Source: Pseudomonadota bacterium
GTDB taxonomy: Bacteria; Pseudomonadota; Gammaproteobacteria; SURF-13
Length of the DNA stretch: 32,003 bases
Direction: 5' to 3'
NCBI GenBank assembly: GCA_027624315.1
Contig: JAQBXX010000018.1
Location: 1 to 32,003 of the forward strand
The first letter of the stretch is position 1, and every line of letters starts with the position of its first letter. Positions 20,169-29,115 of the stretch are shown here, in pieces. A model generated the notes under the pieces. That model did not search any database. It was not told the origin of the DNA and saw nothing but the letters and a program-made list of their open reading frames with translations. Position numbers and translations under genes: made by a program.

Positions 20169-20200
20169 CAAAAAAAAGCCCCAACGCAAGGGGCTTTTTT
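20169..20200 (-). terminator. Bidirectional intrinsic terminator after rpmA
   Basis: The stem AGCCCC (20177-20182) and GGGGCT (20190-20195) is flanked by an A-run (20169-20176) and a T-run (20195-20200). It can terminate transcription on either strand, chiefly rplU-rpmA on the minus strand. Confidence 0.85.
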
Positions 20201-20225
20201 ACAGCTGGCACGCCCACCTGCTTTG

Positions 20226-20483
20226 TTAATGCGGCACTACGCTCACGACGCGGCGGCCGAGTGGGCCCTTGATTTCGAACTTCACCTGCCCATCGGCCAC
20301 GGCAAAAAGTGTGTGATCCTTGCCCAGGCCTACATTGACGCCGGGGTGATAGGCGGTGCCGCGTTGGCGCACGATGATATTGCCCGCGACAACGCGCTCG
20401 CTGCCGAAGCACTTGACGCCGAGGCGCTTGGATTGGGAGTCGCGGCCGTTACGGGTACTGCCGCCTGCTTTTTTATGTGCCAT
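20226..20483 (-). CDS. rpmA: 50S ribosomal protein L27
   Basis: Large-subunit protein whose N-terminus reaches the peptidyl-transferase centre. The 85 residues match L27: [40 protein letters not shown] and [16 protein letters not shown]. It follows rplU by 25 bp in the standard rplU-rpmA operon and ends at a clear terminator. Confidence 0.98.
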   Translation of the reverse strand: MAHKKAGGSTRNGRDSQSKRLGVKCFGSERVVAGNIIVRQRGTAYHPGVNVGLGKDHTLFAVADGQVKFEIKGPLGRRVVSVVPH

Positions 20484-20508
20484 GGTGATCTACCTTGTTA
20501 AGAGTGTA

Positions 20509-20826
20509 TTACTTGCCCGCAGTGATGCCGGTGATTTGGAGCTCGGTGTAGCTCTGGCGGTGACCCTGGGTACGGGCGTAATGCTTGCGGCGACGGAATT
20601 TGATAATGCGTATCTTGTCGCCACGGCCATGCGCAGTAACAGTCGCAGTCACCTTGCTGCCCTTGACGTAGGGCGCACCCACCTGGACCTCGGCGCCTTC
20701 ACCTACCATTAACACCTGATCGAAATCGACCGACGCGCCCTGCTCCGCAGGCAGCAGCTCAACGCGCACAGTGGCGCCCTCGGTTACCCGGTACTGCTTG
20801 CCGCCGGTTTCAATAACTGCGTACAT
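20509..20826 (-). CDS. rplU: 50S ribosomal protein L21
   Basis: Binds 23S rRNA in the large subunit. The 105 residues begin [14 protein letters not shown] and include the C-terminal signature [21 protein letters not shown]. The ATG at 20826 is chosen because it gives the family start; the frame continues upstream to 20841. GGGAGAAGGG precedes the ATG. It is the first gene of rplU-rpmA, divergent from ispB. Confidence 0.98.
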   Translation of the reverse strand: MYAVIETGGKQYRVTEGATVRVELLPAEQGASVDFDQVLMVGEGAEVQVGAPYVKGSKVTATVTAHGRGDKIRIIKFRRRKHYARTQGHRQSYTELQITGITAGK

Positions 20827-20865
20827 ACCCTTCTCCCGCACTGCCTGCCATTCATCAAGCCTGTA

Positions 20866-20894
20866 ATTGTAGTGCCTCTGCCGCGCCAGGTCAA
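20866..20894 (-). promoter_or_regulatory. Sigma-70 promoter of rplU-rpmA
   Basis: On the minus strand TTGACC (20889-20894), 17 bp, then TACAAT (20866-20871) is a strong match to the consensus, about 40 bp upstream of the rplU ATG. Confidence 0.75.
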
Positions 20895-20982
20895 ACTGAT
20901 CCTGACTTTATCACGCGGGGCTGCTGCATTTTCCGGGGCGGCCTGATAGCATGGCCTCCCCCCTTTCCCCAGACTTCGGCCT

Positions 20983-21951
20983 ATGACGTTAGAGGACATC
21001 CACAGCCTCGTCGCAGAGGACATGCGCGCGGTGAACGCCCTGATCCAGCAGCGGCTCTCGTCCGGCGTGGTGCTCATCAATCAGGTGGGGGGCTACATCG
21101 TCAACAGCGGCGGCAAGCGTCTGCGCCCGATGCTGGTGCTGCTCGCCGCCCGTGCCTGCGGCTATCAGGGCAGCGGCCACATCGCCCTCGCCGCCGTGAT
21201 CGAATTCATCCATACCGCGACGCTGCTGCATGACGATGTGGTGGACGGCTCGGAGTTGAGGCGCGGCAAGGAAACTGCCAACCACGTGTGGGGCAACGAG
21301 GCGAGCGTGCTGGTGGGCGACTTTCTGTATTCGCGCGCGTTCGAGATGATGGTGGAGGCGAACGAGATGCAGGTGATGAGAATTCTCGCGCACACCACCA
21401 ACGTCATCGCGGAAGGCGAGGTGCTGCAACTGCTGCACTGTCACGACCCGGACACCACCGAGCAGCGCTATCTGGAGGTGATCCGCTGCAAGACCGCAAA
21501 ACTGTTTGAGGCCGCGGCGCAACTGGGCGCCGTGCTCGCGCGCCAGCCGCCGGCGCTGCAGCAGGCACTGGCGGCCTACGGCATGCATCTCGGCACGGCG
21601 TTCCAGCTGGTGGATGATGTGCTCGATTACAGCGCGGCGTCCGCGCAGATGGGGAAAAACGTGGGCGACGATCTGGCCGAGGGCAAGCCCACGCTGCCCC
21701 TGATCCACGCCCTGCGCACAGGCACGCCGGAGCAACAGGCGCTGTTGCGCCGCGCGGTCGAAAGCGGTGGCCGCGAGCACATCGTGCTCGTCACCGCCGC
21801 CATTGAATCCACCGGGGCCATCGCGTACACTGCGCGCTCGGCAAAGGCGGAGGCGGCCAAGGCCAGCGCAGCGCTTGCGGCGTTACCCGGATCGCCTTAC
21901 AAAGACGCCCTCATGGCGCTTGCCGAATTTTCCGCAAACCGCAGCTATTAG
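20983..21951 (+). CDS. ispB: Octaprenyl diphosphate synthase IspB
   Basis: Elongates farnesyl diphosphate with isopentenyl units to make the ubiquinone side chain. The 322 residues have both aspartate-rich motifs, D84-D85-V-V-D88 (LLHDDVVDGSELRRG) and D211-D212-V-L-D215 (QLVDDVLDY), plus SGGKRLRP near the start and LAEGKPTLPL. Length and divergence from rplU match gammaproteobacterial ispB. The ATG at 20983 is the family start. Chain length (eight or nine units) cannot be read from sequence alone. tRNA-Pro follows 53 bp downstream. Confidence 0.95.
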   Translation: MTLEDIHSLVAEDMRAVNALIQQRLSSGVVLINQVGGYIVNSGGKRLRPMLVLLAARACGYQGSGHIALAAVIEFIHTATLLHDDVVDGSELRRGKETANHVWGNEASVLVGDFLYSRAFEMMVEANEMQVMRILAHTTNVIAEGEVLQLLHCHDPDTTEQRYLEVIRCKTAKLFEAAAQLGAVLARQPPALQQALAAYGMHLGTAFQLVDDVLDYSAASAQMGKNVGDDLAEGKPTLPLIHALRTGTPEQQALLRRAVESGGREHIVLVTAAIESTGAIAYTARSAKAEAAKASAALAALPGSPYKDALMALAEFSANRSY

Positions 21952-22004
21952 CAGTAAGTGGCAAGTTGTTTTAGCTTGAAACTTGCTACTTGTCACTGTT
22001 TTAA

Positions 22005-22081
22005 CGGGGTGTAGCTCAGCTTGGTAGAGCACTAGCTTCGGGAGCTAGGGGCCAGAGGTTCAAATCCTCTCATCCCGACCA
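22005..22081 (+). tRNA. tRNA-Pro (CGG)
   Basis: 77 nt including encoded CCA. The acceptor pairs CGGGGTG with CATCCCG; the anticodon stem CTAGC/GCTAG encloses TTCGGGA, giving CGG. An imperfect 12-bp inverted repeat (AAGTGGCAAGTT / AACTTGCTACTT) lies in the 53-bp gap after ispB. The last 16 bp of the tRNA plus 6 bp beyond are repeated at 22258-22279. Confidence 0.96.
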
Positions 22082-22279
22082 ACATAGCATCTATGATCTT
22101 CGTCTTTGCCGTCCCTGGCGCAACTTCAATTTCTTAAACCGGCCCCAGACAGCACATCCTGTGCTGTCTGGGGCCGCTTCGCGGCTCACCCATGTTGGGT
22201 GATCGGATTCCCGGCCCTGCGCTCCAAGCGCCGTGCGTTCGGCACTTCGTGCCTCACCCTCTCACCCCGACCAACATAG
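22066..22279. repeat. Direct repeat of the tRNA-Pro 3' end (att-like scar)
   Basis: CCTCTCATCCCGACCAACATAG at 22066-22087 recurs at 22258-22279 with one mismatch, 192 bp apart. Duplicated tRNA 3' ends are typical of integrase attachment sites. No integrase lies between. The 170-bp interval holds a 17-bp perfect hairpin at 22140-22176 (GGCCCCAGACAGCACA/TGTGCTGTCTGGGGCC core) with no U-run. Confidence 0.6.
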
Positions 22280-22678
22280 ATGCAGGCCAGCCTATATTTC
22301 AGGGCGACGTTTTACTGTTTGCGCATCTCGCGGTCGAGCGCGGCCACTATAGCCGTGGCGCTGGAGACACCGGTGAACGGCGCGGCCGGACAGGCGAGAT
22401 TCAACAACGCCATGAACCGCGCGCTCACCGATATCGATCAGTCGGCGAACAGCGTACTGGTTACCCTCTCCGGCGTAGGTGCGCGCATCAATGCCATTGA
22501 CAGCCAGAAAGCGGCGAATGACGCCTACACGCTGCAACTCCAGCAAACGCTTTCCTCCGTGCAGGATCTCGACTACGCCAGTGCCGCCAGCCAGCTCAAC
22601 GCGCAACTGCTTGCGTTGCAGGCCGCGCAGCAGTCATTCGCCAAGGTGCAACGTTTAACGTTGTTCGACTATTTGTAA
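22280..22678 (+). pseudogene. flgL: flgL 3' fragment (hook-filament junction protein)
   Basis: Residues from about 27 (ALETPVNGAAGQARFNNAMN) to the end (QQSFAKVQRLTLFDYL) match the C-terminal helices of FlgL, including VGARINAIDSQKAAND and LQDLDYA-type SVQDLDYASA. Intact FlgL is about 300-400 residues; here only about 105 are recognisable. The upstream part in this frame is not FlgL-like, while the next frame shows PIFQGDVLLFAHLA, which recalls the FlgL segment just before, so a frameshift is likely too. No other flagellar gene is nearby. It starts exactly at the second att-like repeat, as if recombination joined it to the tRNA. Confidence 0.75.
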
Positions 22679-22696
22679 TGTATTCAGGCTGCACGC

Positions 22697-23140
22697 TTAC
22701 GGCGTCACGCGCAGTAGAAACGTCACCGGCCCATCGTTGACGAGGCTCACCTGCATGTCCGCCCCGAAACGGCCGCACTCGACCTTGTCGTAATCCGCGC
22801 GCGCCTTACGCACCACACCCTCAAACAAACGTGCACCGGCCTCAGGTGCCGCCGCCGGCGTGAAGTTGGGACGCATGCCCTTGTGCGTATCCGCCGCGAG
22901 CGTGAACTGCGGCACCAGCAGCAGCCCGCCGCCGATGTCGCGCAGACTGCGATTCATTTTGTTCTGCTCATCTGCAAACACACGGTAACCGAGCACGCGC
23001 TCCACCAGGCGGTCGGCCTCTGCCTCGGTGTCATCACGCTCGACACCGACAAACACCAGCAATCCCGCATCGATGCGCGCGATGGCAACCCCTTCCACTT
23101 CCACCTGCGCCTGCGTCACACGCTGCAACAACGCCATCAT
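22697..23140 (-). CDS. dtd: D-aminoacyl-tRNA deacylase
   Basis: Removes D-amino acids (and glycine) mischarged on tRNA. The 147 residues carry the two active-site motifs, [13 protein letters not shown] (SQFTL position, here PQFTL) and NDGPVTF, and start [17 protein letters not shown]. The start is ATG at 23140 or 23137. The miniature element begins 9 bp upstream (23150), so the ribosome site and any promoter would lie in or beyond it; no good Shine-Dalgarno is visible. The frame stays open through the element to 23230 but that is not dtd. Confidence 0.95.
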   Translation of the reverse strand: MMALLQRVTQAQVEVEGVAIARIDAGLLVFVGVERDDTEAEADRLVERVLGYRVFADEQNKMNRSLRDIGGGLLLVPQFTLAADTHKGMRPNFTPAAAPEAGARLFEGVVRKARADYDKVECGRFGADMQVSLVNDGPVTFLLRVTP

Positions 23141-23145
23141 GTGAC

Positions 23146-23304
23146 TTTCGGAAGCTCTGAATAATTCCATCCAGGAACTATCAGAGCACGAAAAGCAAAA
23201 ATGTGATTTTTTCTTTTCTTCATTTTTCAAATACTTACGTATTTGAAAAAGGGCGCTACATCCCTGTAGCGCAGAAACCTCTGAATTAATCAGAGGTTCC
23301 TTTC
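23146..23304. mobile_element. Miniature IS5-like element, copy 3, with TTTC target duplication
   Basis: The element is 23150-23300 (151 bp), flanked by TTTC at 23146-23149 and 23301-23304. Ends are GGAAGCTCTGAATAATTC and, inverted, GGAACCTCTGATTAATTC (16 of 18). The interior is homologous to copy 2, with stems TTTTTCAAATAC/GTATTTGAAAAA (23223-23250) and GCGCTACA/TGTAGCGC (23253-23272). It lies between pip and dtd and supplies the last codons and stop of pip. Confidence 0.9.
23246..23272 (-). terminator. Terminator carried by miniature-element copy 3, after pip
   Basis: On the minus strand the stem GCGCTACA/TGTAGCGC (loop GGGA) is followed by CCTTTTTC, about 15 bp beyond the pip stop. The layout is the same as in copy 2. 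Confidence 0.6.
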
Positions 23305-24254
23305 CTGTTACAGCGCTGCGCCATATCGTCTGCCGCCCGAATCAGCACATCCGTCGTGCCGCGTTCGCTCGCCGCGTGCCCCGCGCCGGCAACGATCTTG
23401 AATTCCGCCTGCGGCCAAGCCTGATGCAATTCCCACGCGCTCTCCAGCGGACACACCATGTCGTAGCGCCCGTGCACTATCACGCCGGGAATATCCTTAA
23501 GCCTGTGCGCATCGCGCAGAATCTGGTTGGGCTCCAGAAAACTGTCGTGCATGAAGTAATGACATTCGATGCGCGCGAGGCTGAGTGCCGTGTGCGCGTT
23601 GGAAAAGTGGCTCACCACAGCGGGGATTTCGACCAGGGTGAGGGTGCGCCCTTCCCAGCCCGACCACGCCTTGGCCGCCGCCATGCGCGCCACCTCGTTA
23701 GGGCCGGTCAGCACACGATGATAGGCCTGCACCATATTGCCGCGCTCTTCCTGCGGGATCGGGCGCAGGAAATCCCGCCAGTAATCCGGAAAGATGCGGC
23801 TCGCGCCCTCCTGATAAAACCATTCGATCTCGCGCGGGCGACACAAAAAAATGCCGCGCAGAATCAGCCCCAGCACACGCTCGGGGTGAGTCTCCGCATA
23901 CACCAGTGAAAGCGTCGAACCCCAGGAGCCACCGAACAACACCCAGCGTTCGATGCCGAGATGCGTGCGGATATATTCCATGTCCGCCACCAGCGCCTGC
24001 GTGGTGTTGCCCTCAAGCCCGGCATGCGGCGTGGAGCGCCCGCTGCCGCGCTGGTCGAACAAAATGATGCGGTACACTTCGGGATTAAAAAAGCGCCGGT
24101 GATAAGGCTCGCACCCCGCCCCCGGCCCGCCGTGCACAAACAACACCGGGATACCTTTCGGGTTACCGCATTCTTCCACGTGCAGCACGTGCGGCGGCAT
24201 CACCGTCAAGCTGTGCTCGACGTAGGTCTTGATGTTGGGGTAGAGGGTACGCAT
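23286..24254 (-). CDS. pip: Proline iminopeptidase
   Basis: Cytosolic alpha/beta-hydrolase (peptidase family S33) that releases N-terminal proline from peptides. The 322 residues include the oxyanion motif HGGPGAGC (41-48), [12 protein letters not shown], the nucleophile S110 in [10 protein letters not shown], the acid region [10 protein letters not shown] and the histidine in GAGHAASE. The last codons, GGA ACC TCT GAT TAA, belong to the inserted element (GTSD), so the native C-terminus has been replaced; it lies beyond the conserved histidine, so activity is probably kept. Confidence 0.94.
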   Translation of the reverse strand: MRTLYPNIKTYVEHSLTVMPPHVLHVEECGNPKGIPVLFVHGGPGAGCEPYHRRFFNPEVYRIILFDQRGSGRSTPHAGLEGNTTQALVADMEYIRTHLGIERWVLFGGSWGSTLSLVYAETHPERVLGLILRGIFLCRPREIEWFYQEGASRIFPDYWRDFLRPIPQEERGNMVQAYHRVLTGPNEVARMAAAKAWSGWEGRTLTLVEIPAVVSHFSNAHTALSLARIECHYFMHDSFLEPNQILRDAHRLKDIPGVIVHGRYDMVCPLESAWELHQAWPQAEFKIVAGAGHAASERGTTDVLIRAADDMAQRCNRKGTSD

Positions 24255-24506
24255 GGCTATCTGGCAGTAATTTCAGCACCTGTTGCACTCACTACTCTCC
24301 TGATAGTTGGGCAGCACGTGCTGTGCTATCAAGGGTTGACGTTGATGGTCGCACTGTGTAGAAACACAGGAAACTGTAGTATATACAGCCTCTGATTTAA
24401 ATACCCTTGCCTTTATATAGCCCACCCACCCATGAAAAATAGTACTCGATTGAAGCCAGACATCTCGAGTACCCTGATCGTGATAAAGGACAACGATTGG
24501 TGACCC
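24255..24506. other. Gap between pip and the restriction-helicase remnant
   Basis: No gene seen. A possible plus-strand promoter is TTGACG, 17 bp, TAGAAA (weak -10) around 24334-24362. A 15-bp inverted repeat CTGTA-GTATA-TACAG lies at 24374-24388. Confidence 0.3.
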
Positions 24507-25128
24507 ATGGCGCTTCACCCTGAATTCCCGAAATCGCCCTTTGCCGAACTGCTGCCGGAGCAGCGCTGGTTTCCGGCGGCGGAGGAGCTTCGAAGCACGG
24601 CCTATGAAAAACTGTTGCCGCCGCTGGTTGCCAAGATTCGCAGCGAGGTTTCAGCGTGGCGGGCTGCGGGTTATGCGGGTGCTTCGGATACATCGCGCGC
24701 ACTCCTGAACTGGTGGTTCGGAACCGAACACTTGGCCGAGCAGGCCGATGGTACGCTGTCTCCGTTTCGCTACTACTTTGCCCAGCGCGAGGCGGTGGAA
24801 ACGGTGATCTGGTTGCATGATGTGCGCAAGGTCAGGGATAAATTCGACCTGCTCCGGTTCGACGCATCAGGTGCCGTGTCCACCAACATGTTCGACGAGG
24901 ACTGGCCGCGTTACGTGGTGAAGATGGCCACCGGCGCGGGCAAGACCAAGGTGCTGTCGCTGCTCATTGCCTGGAGCTTTTTTCACAAGCTTTACGAAAC
25001 AGATTCGACACTCGCGCGAAATTTCCTCCTGATCGCACCCAACATCATCGTCCTCGACCGCCGCCGTGAAAGTGATCGACATCTTCGGTAACGACACGAT
25101 GGTGCTGACACCAGTAAGTATAGGATGA
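24507..25128 (+). pseudogene. Internally deleted DEAD/DEAH restriction-type helicase (type III Res-like)
   Basis: The first 187 residues look like the N-terminus of a large helicase-endonuclease: HPEFPKSPFAELLPEQRWFP, the Q-motif-like YYFAQREAVETVIWL, Walker A ATGAGKT at 141-147, and motif Ia-like FLLIAPNIIVLDR. The frame then ends after RRESDRHLR (stop at 25091). In the +1 frame from about 25062 the sequence reads AAVKVIDIFGNDTMVLTPVS and stops at 25126-25128, which resembles the extreme C-terminus of the same kind of protein. The whole middle (probably several hundred residues, with the nuclease) is missing. ATG at 25125 overlaps the stop (ATGA) and may be the truncated start of a following gene, cut off by thiC. 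Confidence 0.72.
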
Positions 25129-25182
25129 ATAAAGCAGGCCTCGCCAATATCGACACCATCACTTCCATTCGCTCGCACTACT

Positions 25183-27057
<1,875 letters not shown>

Positions 27058-27078
27058 TCACCTTTACGAATGTCATGG

Positions 27079-27110
27079 GCGCAGGAAGGCTGCACGCCGC
27101 TTTCCTACGC
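27079..27110 (-). promoter_or_regulatory. Possible expression platform of the TPP riboswitch
   Basis: GCGTAGGAA (27102-27110) at the 3' edge of the aptamer can pair with TTCCTGCGC (27079-27087) with one G-U wobble. That hairpin would compete with the closing P1 stem. It is followed by no U-run, so control is more likely through ribosome access (AAAGGTG) than termination. Confidence 0.45.
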
Positions 27111-27186
27111 CAGTGTTGGCTGGATCAGGTTCAAAGGGTTCTTCTCTCAGCCTGCCGCCCTTGACGAACGTGCAGGCACCCCTAGC
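27097..27186 (-). promoter_or_regulatory. TPP riboswitch (THI element) of thiC
   Basis: On the minus strand the conserved core is clear: GGGGTGCC, then GGCTGAGA, AACCCTTTGAACCTGATC, and AACACTGGCGTAGGAAAGC. This is the thiamine pyrophosphate aptamer, expected to shut off thiC when thiamine is plentiful. About 45 nt separate it from the thiC ATG. Confidence 0.95.
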
Positions 27187-27278
27187 CGCTGTCTCACCGT
27201 AGCCGATAGCTGGGCGCTTTGCAAGCGTCTGCCTTGCATACGGCGCCCCTTGTCAGTAACCTTGGTGGCTCGATTTTC

Positions 27279-28013
27279 AACCCACCAAAAGTTACACCAC
27301 CATGAATATGGAACAAGCCCGCTACAACATGATCGAGCAGCAGATCCGTCCCTGGGAAGTACTCGACCCGCGCGTGCTGGAGCTGCTGCCACAGGTGCCG
27401 CGTGAGGACTTCGTGCCACCCGCCCAGCGCAAACTCGCCTTCGCGGATACCGAGATTCCGCTCGGCCACGGTCAGGTGATGATGCCGCCGAGGCTCGAGG
27501 CAAGGCTGTTGCAGGCGCTGGCCATTCAACCTTCCGATACGATACTGGAGATCGGCACCGGCAGCGGTTATCTCACGGCGCTGCTCGCCCGCTCCGGCCG
27601 CCACGTTTACAGCGTGGACATCTTCGCGGAGTTCACCGCATCCGCCCAGCAAAAACTCGCAGCCCATGGCATCAGCAACGTCACGCTGGAAACGGGTGAC
27701 GCGGCGTGCGGCTGGAACCAACACGCTCCTTATGATGTCATAGCCGTTACCGGCTCGCTGCCGCTGTTTGCGGACGTCTTTCAGCAGCAGCTTAACGCAG
27801 GCGGACGTTTGTTCATGATTGTCGGTCGGGCGCCGAGCATGGAGACCTTGCTCATCACGCGCGTGGGACCCGCCGAGTGGACACGCGAGAGCCTGTTTGA
27901 AACCTGCGTGCCCGCACTCATCAACGCGCCACAGCCGCAGGCCTTTGTGTTGTAGACGCACGCATCCGGCGTGTCGCGGTTGCTGACGATCAACCCACCA
28001 ACTATTACACCAC
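27279..28013 (+). repeat. Duplicated leader sequence before the Pcm-like and adaptor genes
   Basis: TCAACCCACCAA, three variable bases, then TTACACCACCA occurs at about 27278-27303 and again at about 27989-28014. The first copy ends at the pcm ATG and the second lies 16 bp before the adaptor ATG. It could be a shared operator or translation signal or a small duplication. Confidence 0.5.
27302..27955 (+). CDS. pcm: Protein-L-isoaspartate O-methyltransferase family protein
   Basis: SAM-dependent methyltransferase of the Pcm family, 217 residues. Seen: NMIEQQIRPWEVLDPRVLEL, FVPPAQRKLAFADTEIPLGHGQ, SAM motif I LEIGTGSGY (82-90), and GRLFMIVGRAP. This short proteobacterial form is commonly found upstream of envelope or efflux genes, and isoaspartate repair is not proven for it. 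Start ATG at 27302 (or 27308); no clear Shine-Dalgarno. An inverted repeat TTGGTGG/CCACCAA at 27262-27288 lies just upstream. An RND efflux pair follows 74 bp later, suggesting co-expression. Confidence 0.85.
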   Translation: MNMEQARYNMIEQQIRPWEVLDPRVLELLPQVPREDFVPPAQRKLAFADTEIPLGHGQVMMPPRLEARLLQALAIQPSDTILEIGTGSGYLTALLARSGRHVYSVDIFAEFTASAQQKLAAHGISNVTLETGDAACGWNQHAPYDVIAVTGSLPLFADVFQQQLNAGGRLFMIVGRAPSMETLLITRVGPAEWTRESLFETCVPALINAPQPQAFVL

Positions 28014-28029
28014 CACTGCCAATAACAAT

Positions 28030-29115
28030 ATGAATACAGTGAGACTGTTTTACGTACTGCTGGCGCTGGGCGCATTGAGCGCATGCGGTGACGGTAGCAA
28101 ACAAGGCCACAGCGCAGGGCCGGGTGGCGGCGGGCCGCCGGGCGCAATGGCCTTGCCCGTGGAGGCCGTCGCGGTACGCACCGGCGCCGCCAACCGCGTC
28201 ATCAGCGCGGTGGGTTCGCTGCGCGCCAATGAGTCGGTCGTGGTGCGCTCCGAAATCGTCAGCCGTATCGCCGCCATTCATTTCACCGAGGGCGAGGCCG
28301 TAAAGGCGGGCGCCGAACTGATCCGGCTCGACGATGCGGAACAGCGCGCCCAACTCGCCGAGAGCGCCGCGACGGTAAAACTCAGTGAGCTGAATTTTGC
28401 ACGGGCGCGCGATGTGTTCGAGAAAAAATTGCTGAGCCAGCAAAATTATGACGAGGCACTGCAGAAACTCCATGAGTCCCGCTCGCGCATGGCGCTGCAG
28501 GAAGCGCGCATCGCGAAGACCCGCCTCACCGCCCCCTTTGCCGGCGTGCTCGGCCTGCGCCAGGTCAGCGTGGGCGACTACATCAAGGAAGGGCAGGACA
28601 TCGTCAATCTGGAAGACATCCACGCGCTGAAACTCGATTTCCGCGCGCCTGAAACCTATCTCGCGTCGATCAAGCCGGAGCAGGAAGTCACCCTGCGGGT
28701 GGACGCGTATCCGGAGCGCAGCTTCAGCGGCACGCTCTACGCCATCGATCCGCGCATCGACGAACAAACACGCACGATACTGCTGCGGGCACGCATCCCG
28801 AATCCCGATTTACGCCTGCGTCCAGGCATGTTCGCGCGCGTGTCGCTGGTGCTGGAAAGCCGCCCCGACGCAGTGCTGGTTCCGGAGCAGGCGCTGCTCC
28901 CCGTGGGCGATACGCAATTCGTCTATCGCGTGGTAGACGGCAAGGCCGTGCAGACCAAGGTGCTGATCGGGCAACGCAGCGAGGGCCATGTGGAAATCGT
29001 GCAGGGCCTCAAGGCGGGCGAAACGGTGATCACCGCGGGACAAACCAAGGTGCGTGACGGCGCGCCGGTGCACATTATCACGGCGGGCGCCGCTGCTGCC
29101 GCGCGCGCACCGTGA
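28030..29115 (+). CDS. RND efflux periplasmic adaptor (membrane fusion) lipoprotein
   Basis: Links an inner-membrane RND pump to an outer-membrane TolC-type channel. The 361 residues begin with a lipoprotein signal (MNTVRLFYVLLALGALSAC, lipid-modified C19), then a Gly/Pro-rich linker, barrel and lipoyl half-motifs (VVRSEIVSRIAAIHFTEGEA and KTRLTAPFAGVLGLRQVSVG), an alpha-hairpin (about 100-155), and the C-terminal RPGMFARVSLVLE. The stop overlaps the pump start (GTGA), so the two are translationally coupled. The substrate cannot be told. Confidence 0.93.
   Translation: MNTVRLFYVLLALGALSACGDGSKQGHSAGPGGGGPPGAMALPVEAVAVRTGAANRVISAVGSLRANESVVVRSEIVSRIAAIHFTEGEAVKAGAELIRLDDAEQRAQLAESAATVKLSELNFARARDVFEKKLLSQQNYDEALQKLHESRSRMALQEARIAKTRLTAPFAGVLGLRQVSVGDYIKEGQDIVNLEDIHALKLDFRAPETYLASIKPEQEVTLRVDAYPERSFSGTLYAIDPRIDEQTRTILLRARIPNPDLRLRPGMFARVSLVLESRPDAVLVPEQALLPVGDTQFVYRVVDGKAVQTKVLIGQRSEGHVEIVQGLKAGETVITAGQTKVRDGAPVHIITAGAAAAARAP

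Noticed and set aside
22141-22175. Strong hairpin after tRNA-Pro as terminator
   Set aside because: No T-run follows, so termination cannot be claimed.
24374-24388. LexA-like box CTGT...ACAG
   Set aside because: The spacing is 7 bases, one short of the CTGT-N8-ACAG consensus, and the neighbouring gene is a remnant.
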